Source: Diphasiastrum complanatum (taxonomy: Eukaryota; Streptophyta; Lycopodiopsida; Lycopodiales; Lycopodiaceae). Taken from it: a stretch of 64,000 bases of DNA. The stretch is taken from NCBI GenBank assembly GCA_029204225.1, contig CM055102.1, positions 38,126,585-38,190,584 on the forward strand. The letters run 5' to 3'. Shown piece by piece: positions 54,557 to 64,000 of this stretch. The translations under genes were made by a program, and so were the position numbers. The notes beneath the pieces are model-generated. The model ran no database searches. It was not told where the DNA came from and was given only the letters and a program-made list of their open reading frames with translations. The first letter of the stretch is position 1. Each line of letters opens with the position of its first letter.

Positions 54557-54863
54557 TCAAAGACTCTGTTATTTTACACTTTACATTCAAGATGTCCCAG
54601 ACTTCTTTCAATGTCTGAGCTTCGGATACATTGCCGATTTGTGTATCCGTGATGTTGAGGATGATCAGCGCAAAAGCTTTTCAATCCTTCAGCTTTCATC
54701 TAGCGATTGCCACGTCGTCCGCTTCGGGTTTCCCTTTTGCACCTGTAACAACGTTGTACAATTCTTTTGCCATTAGTATAGTTTTCATCTTAAATTTCCA
54801 CAAATGGTAATTGGCTCCATCAAGCTTGTCCATGAGAGGACTGGCTTTCCCTTGGGAATCCAT
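54557..54863 (-). pseudogene. Copia-D gag fragment joined to gene X
   Basis: From a Met at 54863, the minus strand reads a Copia Gag N-terminus (LDGANYHLWKFKMKTILMAK, NITDTQIGNVSEAQTLKEVW) with two stops. It stops matching Copia near 54560, where gene-X sequence begins. It is closest to the Copia-E Gag in this window (MKVILLAKEVW). The leader and primer site lie just upstream. Confidence 0.75.
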
Positions 54864-55008
54864 GTGGAAGAATTAGTCTAAGTGATAGGAGAAACTATCA
54901 ATGACTTAAGTATGAGAATCTGATACTGACAAATACAGAACAAAAAAATAATGACTCGATTGGCTAGTAGAGTCTTGTACTGTGGAGGCCAATCACGCTA
55001 TAAAGATT

Positions 55009-55020
55009 GCTCTGATACCA
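55009..55020 (-). promoter_or_regulatory. Copia-D primer-binding site
   Basis: On the minus strand TGGTATCAGAGC follows directly after an LTR end CTTCCAACA. This confirms that the gag fragment at 54557-54863 belongs to a leftward Copia element. Confidence 0.85.
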
Positions 55021-55813
55021 TGTTGGAAGAGAGAGGGGAGAATAAATGACGAACACGAACGAGAAACGAACTCAAATAAGAAACGAACGAGAAACGAACT
55101 CGAACAGAAAATGTTCGTGCACATCAGAATGAATTATTTGACTCTCTCCCTAAGCATGACTACGCCTATCAGAATGCAGAACTTTAGTGATAGAAATCAC
55201 AATACAAGTCAATAATGCAGTAGAGCAAAAGACAGTAGCGGACGAAACCCCGTGCCCTGCAAAGCTTATTTCTATCTGTAATGAGGAATCAAAACCTCTT
55301 CTCCTAGTCTCTCTTTATCTCTTCATACATTGTTCATCTCCCGTCTCACGTCGTTGAATACACAGATGATATCCAATATATACATAATATTACAGGTGTG
55401 CAGATGTGAAAGTACAGGGTGGATGTGTTGTTTGTAAGAGATCGTGGGTGGCTGCAATCGTTGTCCAATATGTTAGCGCAACTACATAGGGTAAGCATGG
55501 AAATGGTGTGATGTTAGGTGAACGTTGGTGATGATGCAAAAGTGTGTCACTCTTACAAATGGCCTTAGGATAAGATTTACAAGGTGCCTTAGCTTTTAGG
55601 ACACTTTTGGCATTCAGTAAGGTAGTGTCCCCTTTTTGCCTGTCACCATAACCTGTGTAAGAACACAGTGTCGTGATTCATTCGCATTTTTTTTGTTTGT
55701 GCAAATTTGCGTGTAAAAAATACAGATTGCATGACAACGTTAGTAAATATGCAGCATGAATGGAGGCAGATTAAAAATTGGGATTTAGGAGAGTAGAAGG
55801 AGTAAATCCAACA
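55021..55813 (-). repeat. Copia-D 5' LTR (probable extent)
   Basis: In plus orientation it starts TGTTGGAAGAGAG next to the primer site. The proposed far end is AAATCCAACA at 55813, which gives TGTTGGA/TCCAACA ends and a 793-bp LTR. The 3' LTR of the element was not found. A run of near-repeats (AACGAACTCGAA) lies at 55040-55105. Confidence 0.55.
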
Positions 55814-56666
55814 TCTTCTTTAGCTCCCTAGGGCATTCAGCTATTTGCATTTACAGCTCCAAAAAACGTCTTGCACTAAGTAAGATCCACACTTTTTTGT
55901 TATAAACCCCTGACTACTTAATATGCTACCCAATCTACATGGATTCATGCACTCATTGCTCCACATCAAGCTGTGACCTTCTAGCATCCACTTCTTAGCA
56001 CTAGGGTGTCCAATTACATGTGTTTACAGATCCACAATTCGTCTTATACAAAAAATGAATAGGAATTTTCTTGTTGTAAACCACTAGCCTTCAAAAAACT
56101 CCATAACTTCAAAGATTCATTGCTCGACTAATGCTTCATGGTTGGCTCCAAGCTTCTGACACTAGCATGGCCTTTCTAAAATTAAGCTGGGTAGCACTTT
56201 ACAGTGCCCAATACCATCAACTGTAGAGAAAGATCTGTGACTTTACATTTTTTCCAAAAAGTAAGCCACCATGGCTAGTTCCCTAAATTGTCGCTTTCTC
56301 CTTCCATTGTAAATGGATTTCAAAATTCTCTCAACCCTGAGTTGCCACTACCTTGCAAGCCATTTTGATCTGCTTTGCTCCCCAATTGATGGAGTACTCA
56401 AAGAATTCTGGCCAACTTTCTATCACAGTCACATGCTGAAGCAATACACCATTTTTGAGCAATTTTCCATGAATTCTTCAAAGAATTCACGATGATTCTG
56501 ATCTTCCCCGAAGCTCCAATCAAAGGAACTTTGTTGTCTCCTGCCATCCGGACTGCCTATACCCCATATGGAGTGCTCTCTCCTAAGACGCTCTGAGTGC
56601 TATTTTTCTAGTGAAAGACACTATCCCATAGCTCCACCGAATCGTGCATAACTCCATCACCTTGCC
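55814..56666. other. No supported gene
   Basis: Probably the worn leader or internal region of a second leftward Copia, since a primer site lies at its right end. Short frames such as 56313-56495 have no domain. Confidence 0.4.
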
Positions 56667-56678
56667 GCTTTGATACCA
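56667..56678 (-). promoter_or_regulatory. Second leftward Copia primer-site remnant
   Basis: On the minus strand TGGTATCAAAGC follows an LTR end CTAACAAGATTTTAGCA. The LTR itself (from 56679) is cut short by the CACTA relic within about 45 bp. Confidence 0.7.
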
Positions 56679-56724
56679 TGCTAAAATCTTGTTAGGATGT
56701 AGTGCAATATGCAGATCACATCAA

Positions 56725-58690
56725 TCAATCACCATCTTCTTCATATAGGTCTAACCATTTATCCATAACCCCACAATTATAAAGCATGAATGTAGAAATT
56801 TTTTCTCGTTGGAAGGGTGTCAACCTATGGACCTTTCCCATCCCTTGAGGATTTTCACTTGTTACCTCTTCGGCTTCCTCATCACGCCACATTAGTGGAG
56901 TAGATGGATTTAGTTGGTGCAAAATTTTAGTAGCATAAAAGAGAGATTCATGTACTAACCATCCCTCTGACATGTTATCTTCAGGCCTTGTCTTTTGGCG
57001 CACAAAATCTTTTAAGACTTTCATGTATCTTTCCATAAAGAACATCCACCTAAAAAGTCACAAATGATTAAAACTAAGTGTTTTATTTAATGAGTTCATG
57101 TATCAATTGATTTAGTTTAAATACACATGCAAAAGAAAATTTATGCACTTATACCTAGTGTGCACTAGACCAGCAATAGAAACTTCTTCAACCAAGTGCA
57201 CCAAAAAATGCACTTGCGAGTCCATGATGGAAGTCGGAAAATACCTCTCAAACATGCACACAATCTCCACCATATCCTCATGTCTGCGAAGATCCAGCTC
57301 ACGAATTTCTTTTGAACACATCCATCTGCAACATATTCAATCCATTTTATGTCTATTTGGATTTCTAGTCAATAAATACTAAATAAAAAAAATACACCAA
57401 GTACATGTTAATACTTGACAATGATTGATAGTTTGTATATGGTCTCACAAATATCTTTTGACAAGCACCTGCGAATTGACAATGGATAGATAAATTGAAT
57501 CATCTTTAGCCAATCATGAGATTTGAGACCTTGCAACTTTCCATCCACTGTGAATGACGACCGTAGAGAATGGGCAAAACCAGTTGGTGTTCTAATGTCA
57601 TGAATAATGGAGCACACATGGTTAAGCTCCTCCTTAGTGAATGTCCAAGGTACTTTTGGAGCATGATCTTCACCATCCTTTATCCAATATTCTTTTTTGG
57701 TATTTGATTCTTTTAGATTGTGCCTTGCAACAATGGTATCTTTTTCACCAATCAAGTGTTTCCAAATAGATTCACCCACATTTTTAAATATGTGCATGGG
57801 ATCAAGTAGGTGCTTAATCAAAAGATTCTTCCAATATTCCAAACGATGAAATATAGATATCTTTTCATACCACCGATTGGCTTTGCTTGAGATTCCTCCC
57901 ATAGTTTTTGCCAATCTTTCATAGACATCCTCTTTGGAGGCATTTCTCTCTCAACTCTTCCTCCAAAATCTCTTCTATGAGTGTCTCTGAATGGATGGCC
58001 TTCATACAAGTATTTACGATGATTTTCATAAACAACTTTTTTGAGACTATAAGAGTATCTTCCCACAAGATTTGGCCCCCACAAAAACAAGCATTTTTTT
58101 CAACTGTTTGAAAGCCTGCCCAACAAATGGATACTATCAATCACCATTAAAAAAAGTATATGTCAAAGAATAACTCTAGCCATTGTAGTATATCATCATG
58201 TAAATGCCAGAAATTACTAGTTGTATGTAACTGTAAACAAACTCCTATGTACACAAGATAGACATTGTTTGAATGATTACCTAAGCATTCACCTAATCCT
58301 AGATAGTCATGCATTGTCCACATTACAATGGCATGTAGTGTAAACTCCCTCTCATGTAAGGGGCACAAAATGTCATATTTTTTTATTCCCTTCCACAAAT
58401 CTTTCAACTCGTCAGTAAGCGGCTCAGAATACACATCCATGTTCTTAACCTTGCGTTGGCCAGGAATTAGAAGTGCCAACATAATGTGTCCCTCTTTTGT
58501 ACTCGACCAAGGAGGAATATTGTAATTTACCAAGCAAACAAGCCAAATGGACCACATAGTTGCTCGTAATCCTTGATAGATGTTTCTCCGCTCTATTCTT
58601 CTTACTTCTCCCCCTTTTAATAGGAAACCACACGAGTTTCCAAGGGGTGCATATCAATCTAGATATTCCCAAGGAGAAGTTACAAAGAAG
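56725..58690 (-). pseudogene. CACTA (En/Spm) TNP2-like transposase relic
   Basis: Minus-strand fragments in the order of a plant CACTA transposase. At 58690-58150 there is Transposase_21-like sequence (NYNIPPWSSTKEGHIMLALL, SEPLTDELKDLWKGI), which is the catalytic RNase H-like domain. At 57914-57408 there is the segment with LEYWKNLLIKHLLDPMHIFK and GLKSHDWLKMIQFIYPL. At 57321-57112 and 57045-56725 there is DUF4218-like sequence (FERYFPTSIMDSQVHFLVHL). At least four frame changes and the loss of part of the catalytic region make it inactive. The CACTA terminal repeats were not found. Confidence 0.85.
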
Positions 58691-58952
58691 AATTGCAAAA
58701 AATCCCCAACACTTTTTCCTGAATGATTTATCTTAAGAATTTCTTTGTTATCATTCTCAAAAATTGACCTATAATTACAAAAGGATTTATGGAAGATTCA
58801 TATAAGAGAAACGATTTTTAGAAAACGATATCATAAGTTATTCATGTGACATCGTCCAAGGTCAACGGGTACTAAAACTTACCTTTCAAGGATACACATG
58901 AAATGTTAATAAATTCACAAATATATTCTTACATATATATAAAAAAATAGCT
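58691..58952. other. AT-rich spacer, nothing seen
   Basis: Short AT-rich interval between the CACTA relic and the LTR-like repeat; no frame or motif. Confidence 0.4.
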
Positions 58953-59277
58953 TGTTGGGTTTCCAGTTTCGTAAAGTCCTGAACACGAGATACAATCCTA
59001 AGCATGCCAATACAAGCAACCAACAAGGAAACGGGTGGTGGACAAACCAACCCAACCAAACCTAGATCGAACGGATCTAGCCCCCAAGCTATGGATCAAT
59101 CACAAAGAATAATGAGGCATCACACTAGCAGCATATGGCTACTAGTCTCACAATCAAGGATACAGTAGTGAGAGCACAATATGTATACTTATACAATCCA
59201 AGGCCCATGCACGACTAGTAGTGCACTATGACACCTCACTGTGTTGGAGTTTAATCTAACTCCTACTCATCCCAACA
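58953..59277 (-). repeat. LTR-like repeat (TGTTGGG...CCCAACA), minus orientation
   Basis: A 325-bp unit with 7-bp inverted ends. On the minus strand it is preceded by a purine tract GAGAAGGAAGGAGGGC (59278-59293), as a 3' LTR would be. No target duplication is seen. A diverged inverted copy lies at 20797-21063. Confidence 0.7.
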
Positions 59278-59597
59278 GCCCTCCTTCCTTCTCTAAATTT
59301 TCCTCTCTCAAATGTAACCTGCAGAAAATGGACTGTTTTTTAAATAGTCTATTTTTTGAACTAATTGTCACTACAGTCTAGTTTTTACTCACATTTTTCC
59401 ACAGCCGAAAAATGCGGAAAAACTCCACATTGTGTTTTTACACGGGGTTTTTGACAGGCGACAATAAGGGCGTAAAAATGCGACACTGTAGCTTTACATG
59501 CAGTTTTCTGACAGGCGACATTGCAAGTTTTGCACGAGTTTCTACACAGGCAAAAATTGCAAAAAACTCGACAGTGCATATTTACATGCAGTTTTCT
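59278..59597 (+). repeat. Degenerate 60-90 bp repeats before Copia-E gag
   Basis: Three imperfect units built around CGACACTGTAGCTTTACATGCAGTTTTCTGACAGG-type sequence (59436-59597). The last runs straight into Copia-E gag, replacing its first codons. No gene is present. Confidence 0.6.
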
Positions 59598-62500
59598 AAC
59601 TACCATCTCTGAAAATTCAAAATGAAGGTTATACTTCTAGCCAAAGAAGTATGGAACATCGTTGATGGCACAGAGTTCAAACTAGAAGGTGATGCAGCCA
59701 TCATCACCAAGTGGAGACTAAGAGATGGCAAAGCATTTGCCATGATCACCCTCAACATTAAGGATACTCAGATCAACCACATACGTGCTACTCAAACAGC
59801 TAAGGATGCATGAGACATCCTACCAACTCTCTATGACATTAGAGACGTTACATCCAAGCTCCATCTGAGGAAAAACTTCTTCACATCAACACCTTCAAGA
59901 ATCTTATGGAGCATATAACTACAACTGGCTCAGTCATAGAAGATTCCGATGCACTCATGACTCTATTATCGAGTCTACCTGGAGCATATGAAAATTGGTT
60001 AATGGCAATTTCTACCCAGGGGCACCTCACTCTATCAAGAGTAATTTCGCTACTCCTACAAGAGGAGATCAGAAGATCAGCATCCTCCTCAGGCTCAGGA
60101 TCGGATCCTCAAGCTCTATATTCAAAAAATCAGAAGTTTAGATCCAAGGGATCTACACTGGTCAGGCTATACTGACAAGAAGAACAACATGCAGTCTGGA
60201 CTAGGATCGAATTCAAGCTCTTCATCATTCCAACCTATGCAAAAACTATTTTGCAGATACTGTAAGAGGACTGGCCACAAAATCAAGGACTGCTGAACTT
60301 TGAAGTATAACAACAAAAAGAAGAAACAATTCCAACAACAAGCACATAGTACTATAACCAGTCACTCGAATTAGCAACAAGAAGAAGAGGAAGATGAAGC
60401 ATGTTTCATGACCAAAGTCAGAGAACAACATGATATCGATTCCTGGTATCTAGACTCCGGAGCAACTCAACACATGAGTCACCATCGCGACTGGTTCAAA
60501 GACTACAAGTCATTCACCCACTCTCGAGTTGTGCAACTTGGAGACAACTCATCACATTCAATCGAAGGTGAAGGAACAATCAGAGTTGAATTCAAAAGAG
60601 GTAAGGTCAAGTTGTTGTTCAACATTCTCCACATTTCAAATCTGACCAAGAATCTACTCTCAGTTAACAGAATCACTGATTCAGGTCGAAAAGTCAAATT
60701 TGATACAGAAGGCTGCACAATCTTTGACAAATCTTGGAGGTTCTAGCCTACGGAAGAAGAAGCAGCTAACTTTACAAACTCAGCCATTGCTATTCTTCTA
60801 ACAGTCAAGCTCTTCATACAGTCACTTCTGAATCAACTGACATATTGTGGCATTTCAAACTTGGCCATCTTAACTACAACAGTATTCAGCAAATGTCAAC
60901 TCAGAGTCTAGTACAAGATCTACCTTCAGTCAGCAATCCAACTTCTCCATGCGAAAGCTGTATCATCAGCAAGCATGCTAGAATTCCGTTCAGTTTAGAC
61001 TCAGTCCATACATTCAAGGGCTTGCTTGACCTTGTACACAGCGACATTTGTGGCCCAATGCAGACTACTTCCACATGGGGAGCTCTCTATTTTCTAACCT
61101 TCATCGACGACTTTTCTCGAAGGACTGCAACCTACTATATGAAGAACAAATCCGAAGCATTCAAGTTCTTCAAGCAGTTCAAGACATCTGCAGAAAACCA
61201 GACTCAGAGGAAGATCAAGGCTCTACGCACAGATGGAGGGAGAGAGTACAAATCCACAAAATTCATGGAGTTCTGCAAGGCCAAAGGGATATTTCAACAA
61301 TACACAACCAGCTATTCACCTCAGTCTAATGGTGTAGCTGAGCGGAAGAACCGGACACTCATCAAAAGTGCCAAGAGCATGATGGCCCATGCCTCTCTTC
61401 CAAAAAAATTCTGGGCAGAAGCTATTACTACAACTGCCTACTTGCAAAATCGATCCATCACCAAGGTCCTGAATGGCAAGACACCTTATGAGGTGTGGAT
61501 AGGATCAAAACCATCACTCCAACATATTCGAGTGTTTGGATGCATCTTTTGCTCAAATCCCTGAGGATCTAAGAAGAAAGCTAGATGACAAGAGTAGAAA
61601 AACGATCTTCATCGGCTATTCCCCAGACCACAAGGCATACAAGCTCTACAATTTGTATACCGAGAAGGCATTCACCAGTAGAGACATCATTTTTGTAAAA
61701 GACTAGTTCATCGACCACAAAGGAAAAGCTGCTGATAAATCTGACTCTAGGATCAAAAAACCAATCAATTTCGATCCAGAGAGTCAACTGTAGAATCTTG
61801 ACCTTGACTCAGATGATGACTCAGAACCTCAACGAGTCAACCCACATCAGAGGACCGATGTTCAACCCAGAAGGTCGAACAGGTCCAGATAGCCTCCATC
61901 CAGATTTATGGATGATCCGGCCTGCTACTTTGTGTAGGAACCAAACACTGTTTCTAAGGCGATGTCTACTCCTGATGCTGACCAGTGGAAAGTAGTGATG
62001 GACACCAAATTCAATTCTCTTATGGAGAATCAAACATGGACACTCACTGAGCTGCCAAAGGATCCAAAATCGATTTCATGCAAATGGATATTCAAGACAA
62101 AGTACGACGCTGAAGGGAGGCTAAATCGTTACAAGGCCAGGCTACTCACCAAAGGCTTTCCTCAGATTCCAGACCTAGACTATTCAGAAACCTTCAGCCT
62201 AGTCATCAAATATGCGTCGATCCGCCTGCTCCTCTCCTTTGTAGTCGCGAAAGATCTCGAAGTCCACCAGATGGATGTCCAGACCACTTTCCTTAAGGAA
62301 CCATCGAAGAGGAGATCTACATGACATAGCTAGAGGGATACGAACTCAACAATAAGCAACAACACCTTGTATGTAAAATCCACAAGGTGCTCTACGGGTT
62401 GAAACAGTCACCTAGAGCCTTATTCCAGAAGATCAATGCATTTCTGATAGAGAATGGTTTCATTTTAAACTCGGTAGACTCGAATGTCTATTTCAAGTCT

Positions 62501-63328
62501 GTATCAAATTACTTCATCATCATCACTCTCTATGTAGATGATACAATCTTATTCAGTAATAATCTGAATCTGATGAAGGATACAAAATGCATGCTGGCCC
62601 AGGAATAGAAGATGACTGACATGGGTCCAGCCCACTATTGTCTCGGAATCCAAATTCAACAAGATCGACCCAGCATCATCGGCTCACTGATGTATGATCT
62701 GCACACGACCAGGCCTTGCATATTCGATCGATACACTCAGCCAGTTCCTGTCAAATCCAAGCGTAGCTCATTGAAAAGCGCTAACAAAGGTCATGAAGTA
62801 CATCCAAGCAACGAAAACTCCTGCTACGGAGGCAGCGAAACTGCCAACATCTTTGAAGCCTACACAGATGCGGATTGGGCAGACACAAGAAAATCAACTT
62901 TTGGATTTGTATTTTTGTACAACCAGGTCCCAATCTCATGGAACAGTCGGAAGCAGACCTCCGTTGCATTATCATCAATGGAATTTGAATACATAGCTGC
63001 CACGAATGCAACCAAAGAGGCGATTTGGCTAAGGCAACTTCTTGCAAACCTCAAACTTACACAAACACCTCCTACAACAATCTATTGTGACAATCAAAGC
63101 ACAATAGCACTTTCTCTCAATTCGAAATTTCACTCTCGAAGCAAACATATAGAAATCAAGTATCATTACCTTAGAGAGAAGGTTCACAGCAAGGAAGTAG
63201 AATTGATTTTTTGCAGAACAATCTACATGGCAGCAGATTACTTCACAAAGGCTCTATCAAAGGAGCAACATCTCAAATTTAATGATATGTTAAATCTGAA
63301 GATCAAAGTTCTTCAGGATCCACATTAA
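59598..63328 (+). pseudogene. Copia-E gag-pol, decayed
   Basis: A plus-strand Ty1/Copia coding region with many stops. Gag starts in mid-domain (NYHL-stop-KFKMK; Trp read as TGA). The zinc knuckle FCRYCKRTGHKIKDC is near 60250. Protease SWYLDSGATQHMS is at about 60440. Integrase is long and mostly intact at 60845-61564: HFKLGHLNY, CESCIISKHA, HSDICG, LRTDGGREY (usual Asn read as Gly) and SNGVAERKNR. Reverse transcriptase is at 61962-62608 with LYVDDTILFSNN, broken by stops. RNase H runs from 62612 to 63328 (YTDADWAD, SSMEFEY with Phe for Ala, CDNQSTIAL). About 80 residues before the GSLMY motif are missing. It is inactive. Confidence 0.9.
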
Positions 63329-63335
63329 GGAGGAG
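63327..63335 (+). promoter_or_regulatory. Copia-E polypurine tract
   Basis: AAGGAGGAG, directly after the pol stop codon and directly before TGTTAGATTTC. Confidence 0.85.
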
Positions 63336-64000
63336 TGTTAGATTTCTTATGCTCAGTCTTAAACAAATCATTCAAGCAATGAGCATCTTAAAAAGTGAAG
63401 GCCGACTACATGTTTTTGGATCTTCACATTTTTTCCCTTTTTTAAAAGATTCTTTTTTTGCCTTAACCATCTTCTTAAACACCTTCGCCTTTTTTGCACT
63501 TTAGCAAAAAATGCGACACACTGTTTAGAATGCCTTAAGAACCATTTTGAAGACACCTTCGGGTTTTTTTTCGACTTTTTCGCTGCCTTTAGTCTAAAGG
63601 ACCTTCGACTTCTTCGTTGTCTCTAGTCTAAGGCACTTTTCGACTTTTTTTGGCTTTTTCGCCTTCTTCGTTGTCTTAGAAGTAAGGGCACCTCTAATCT
63701 AAGGGCACCTTCAGTCTAAGGGCACCTTCAGGAATTGTTGACCTTCAGTCTAAGGGCACCTTCAGGTTTTTTGGCTTTTTCACATTTTTGCTGCATTGGC
63801 AGACCGGTGGTGCCAACTTATAAGCAACCCCAGAAACAGCTGGACAACCAAATATCCCAAAGGTGATTAGCGGTTACCAACTTTGTACATATACAAAGAC
63901 TGGCGTAAATAGCATTAAAAACTCGTAAGATATTTATCTCTCGACACTTGTAAATATATATACTAGTTGAATCAAGCTATGTAAGTGTTAATTGAGATTC
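63336..64000 (+). repeat. Copia-E 3' LTR (runs out of the window)
   Basis: Starts TGTTAGATTTCTTATGC. It contains tandem copies of TCTAAGGGCACCTTCAG (63677-63770) and several TTCGACTTTTT stretches. The right end is not in the window, and no 5' LTR copy is present upstream. Confidence 0.8.

Overview
The window is nuclear DNA from a land plant or close streptophyte relative. The evidence is GT-AG introns, plant-type Ty1/Copia and Ty3/Gypsy elements primed by initiator tRNA-Met, a CACTA transposase relic, and no compact operons. The species cannot be named from the sequence. I see no complete host housekeeping gene, tRNA or rRNA. Almost everything is mobile DNA in different states of decay, with a few broken spliced genes between.

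Layout. 1-12885: a plus-strand Gypsy element (Gypsy-1: gag, zinc knuckle, protease remnant, 3' LTR). Its gag is split by an intact 6313-bp Copia (Copia-A1, 623-6935), and its pol is replaced by a non-autonomous LTR element on the opposite strand (7651-11250). 12886-16430: no supported gene. 16585-19345: a candidate DNA transposon in which two clusters of GTGGATAATCCAC palindromes bracket a decayed spliced minus-strand gene. 20797-21063: an LTR-like repeat with an inverted relative at 58953-59277. 21537-41502: a four-layer nest, Copia-A2 (30138-36450) in Copia-B (28208-39739) in Copia-C (25881-~40535) in a minus-strand Gypsy (Gypsy-B). 41502-42965: a gene-X fragment and a 24-bp minisatellite. 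42966-47080: another decayed minus-strand Gypsy (Gypsy-2) without reverse transcriptase.

49067-55813 differs from the rest. It holds a spliced plus-strand gene of unknown function, a four-exon minus-strand Ulp1/C48 SUMO-protease-like pseudogene (HW motif kept, expected catalytic Cys read as Tyr), a perfect 56-bp foldback that duplicates the 5' end of that pseudogene, and a minus-strand gene X that may be a DDE-type transposase and has a Copia gag fragment joined to its front. This cluster is the best candidate for an undescribed system: possibly a DNA transposon carrying a SUMO-protease gene, now decayed. 56667-58690 holds a Copia 5'-end remnant and a CACTA (En/Spm TNP2-like) transposase relic. 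59598-64000 is a degraded plus-strand Copia (Copia-E) with its 3' LTR.

How the parts relate. Copia-A is the only family here with an intact polyprotein, in two almost identical copies, and was recently active. Copia-B has matching LTRs but no integrase, so it probably moved using proteins supplied in trans. Three Copia families share the 14-bp palindrome TTCACACGTGTGAA in or near their LTRs, a G-box-like site that could drive their transcription together.
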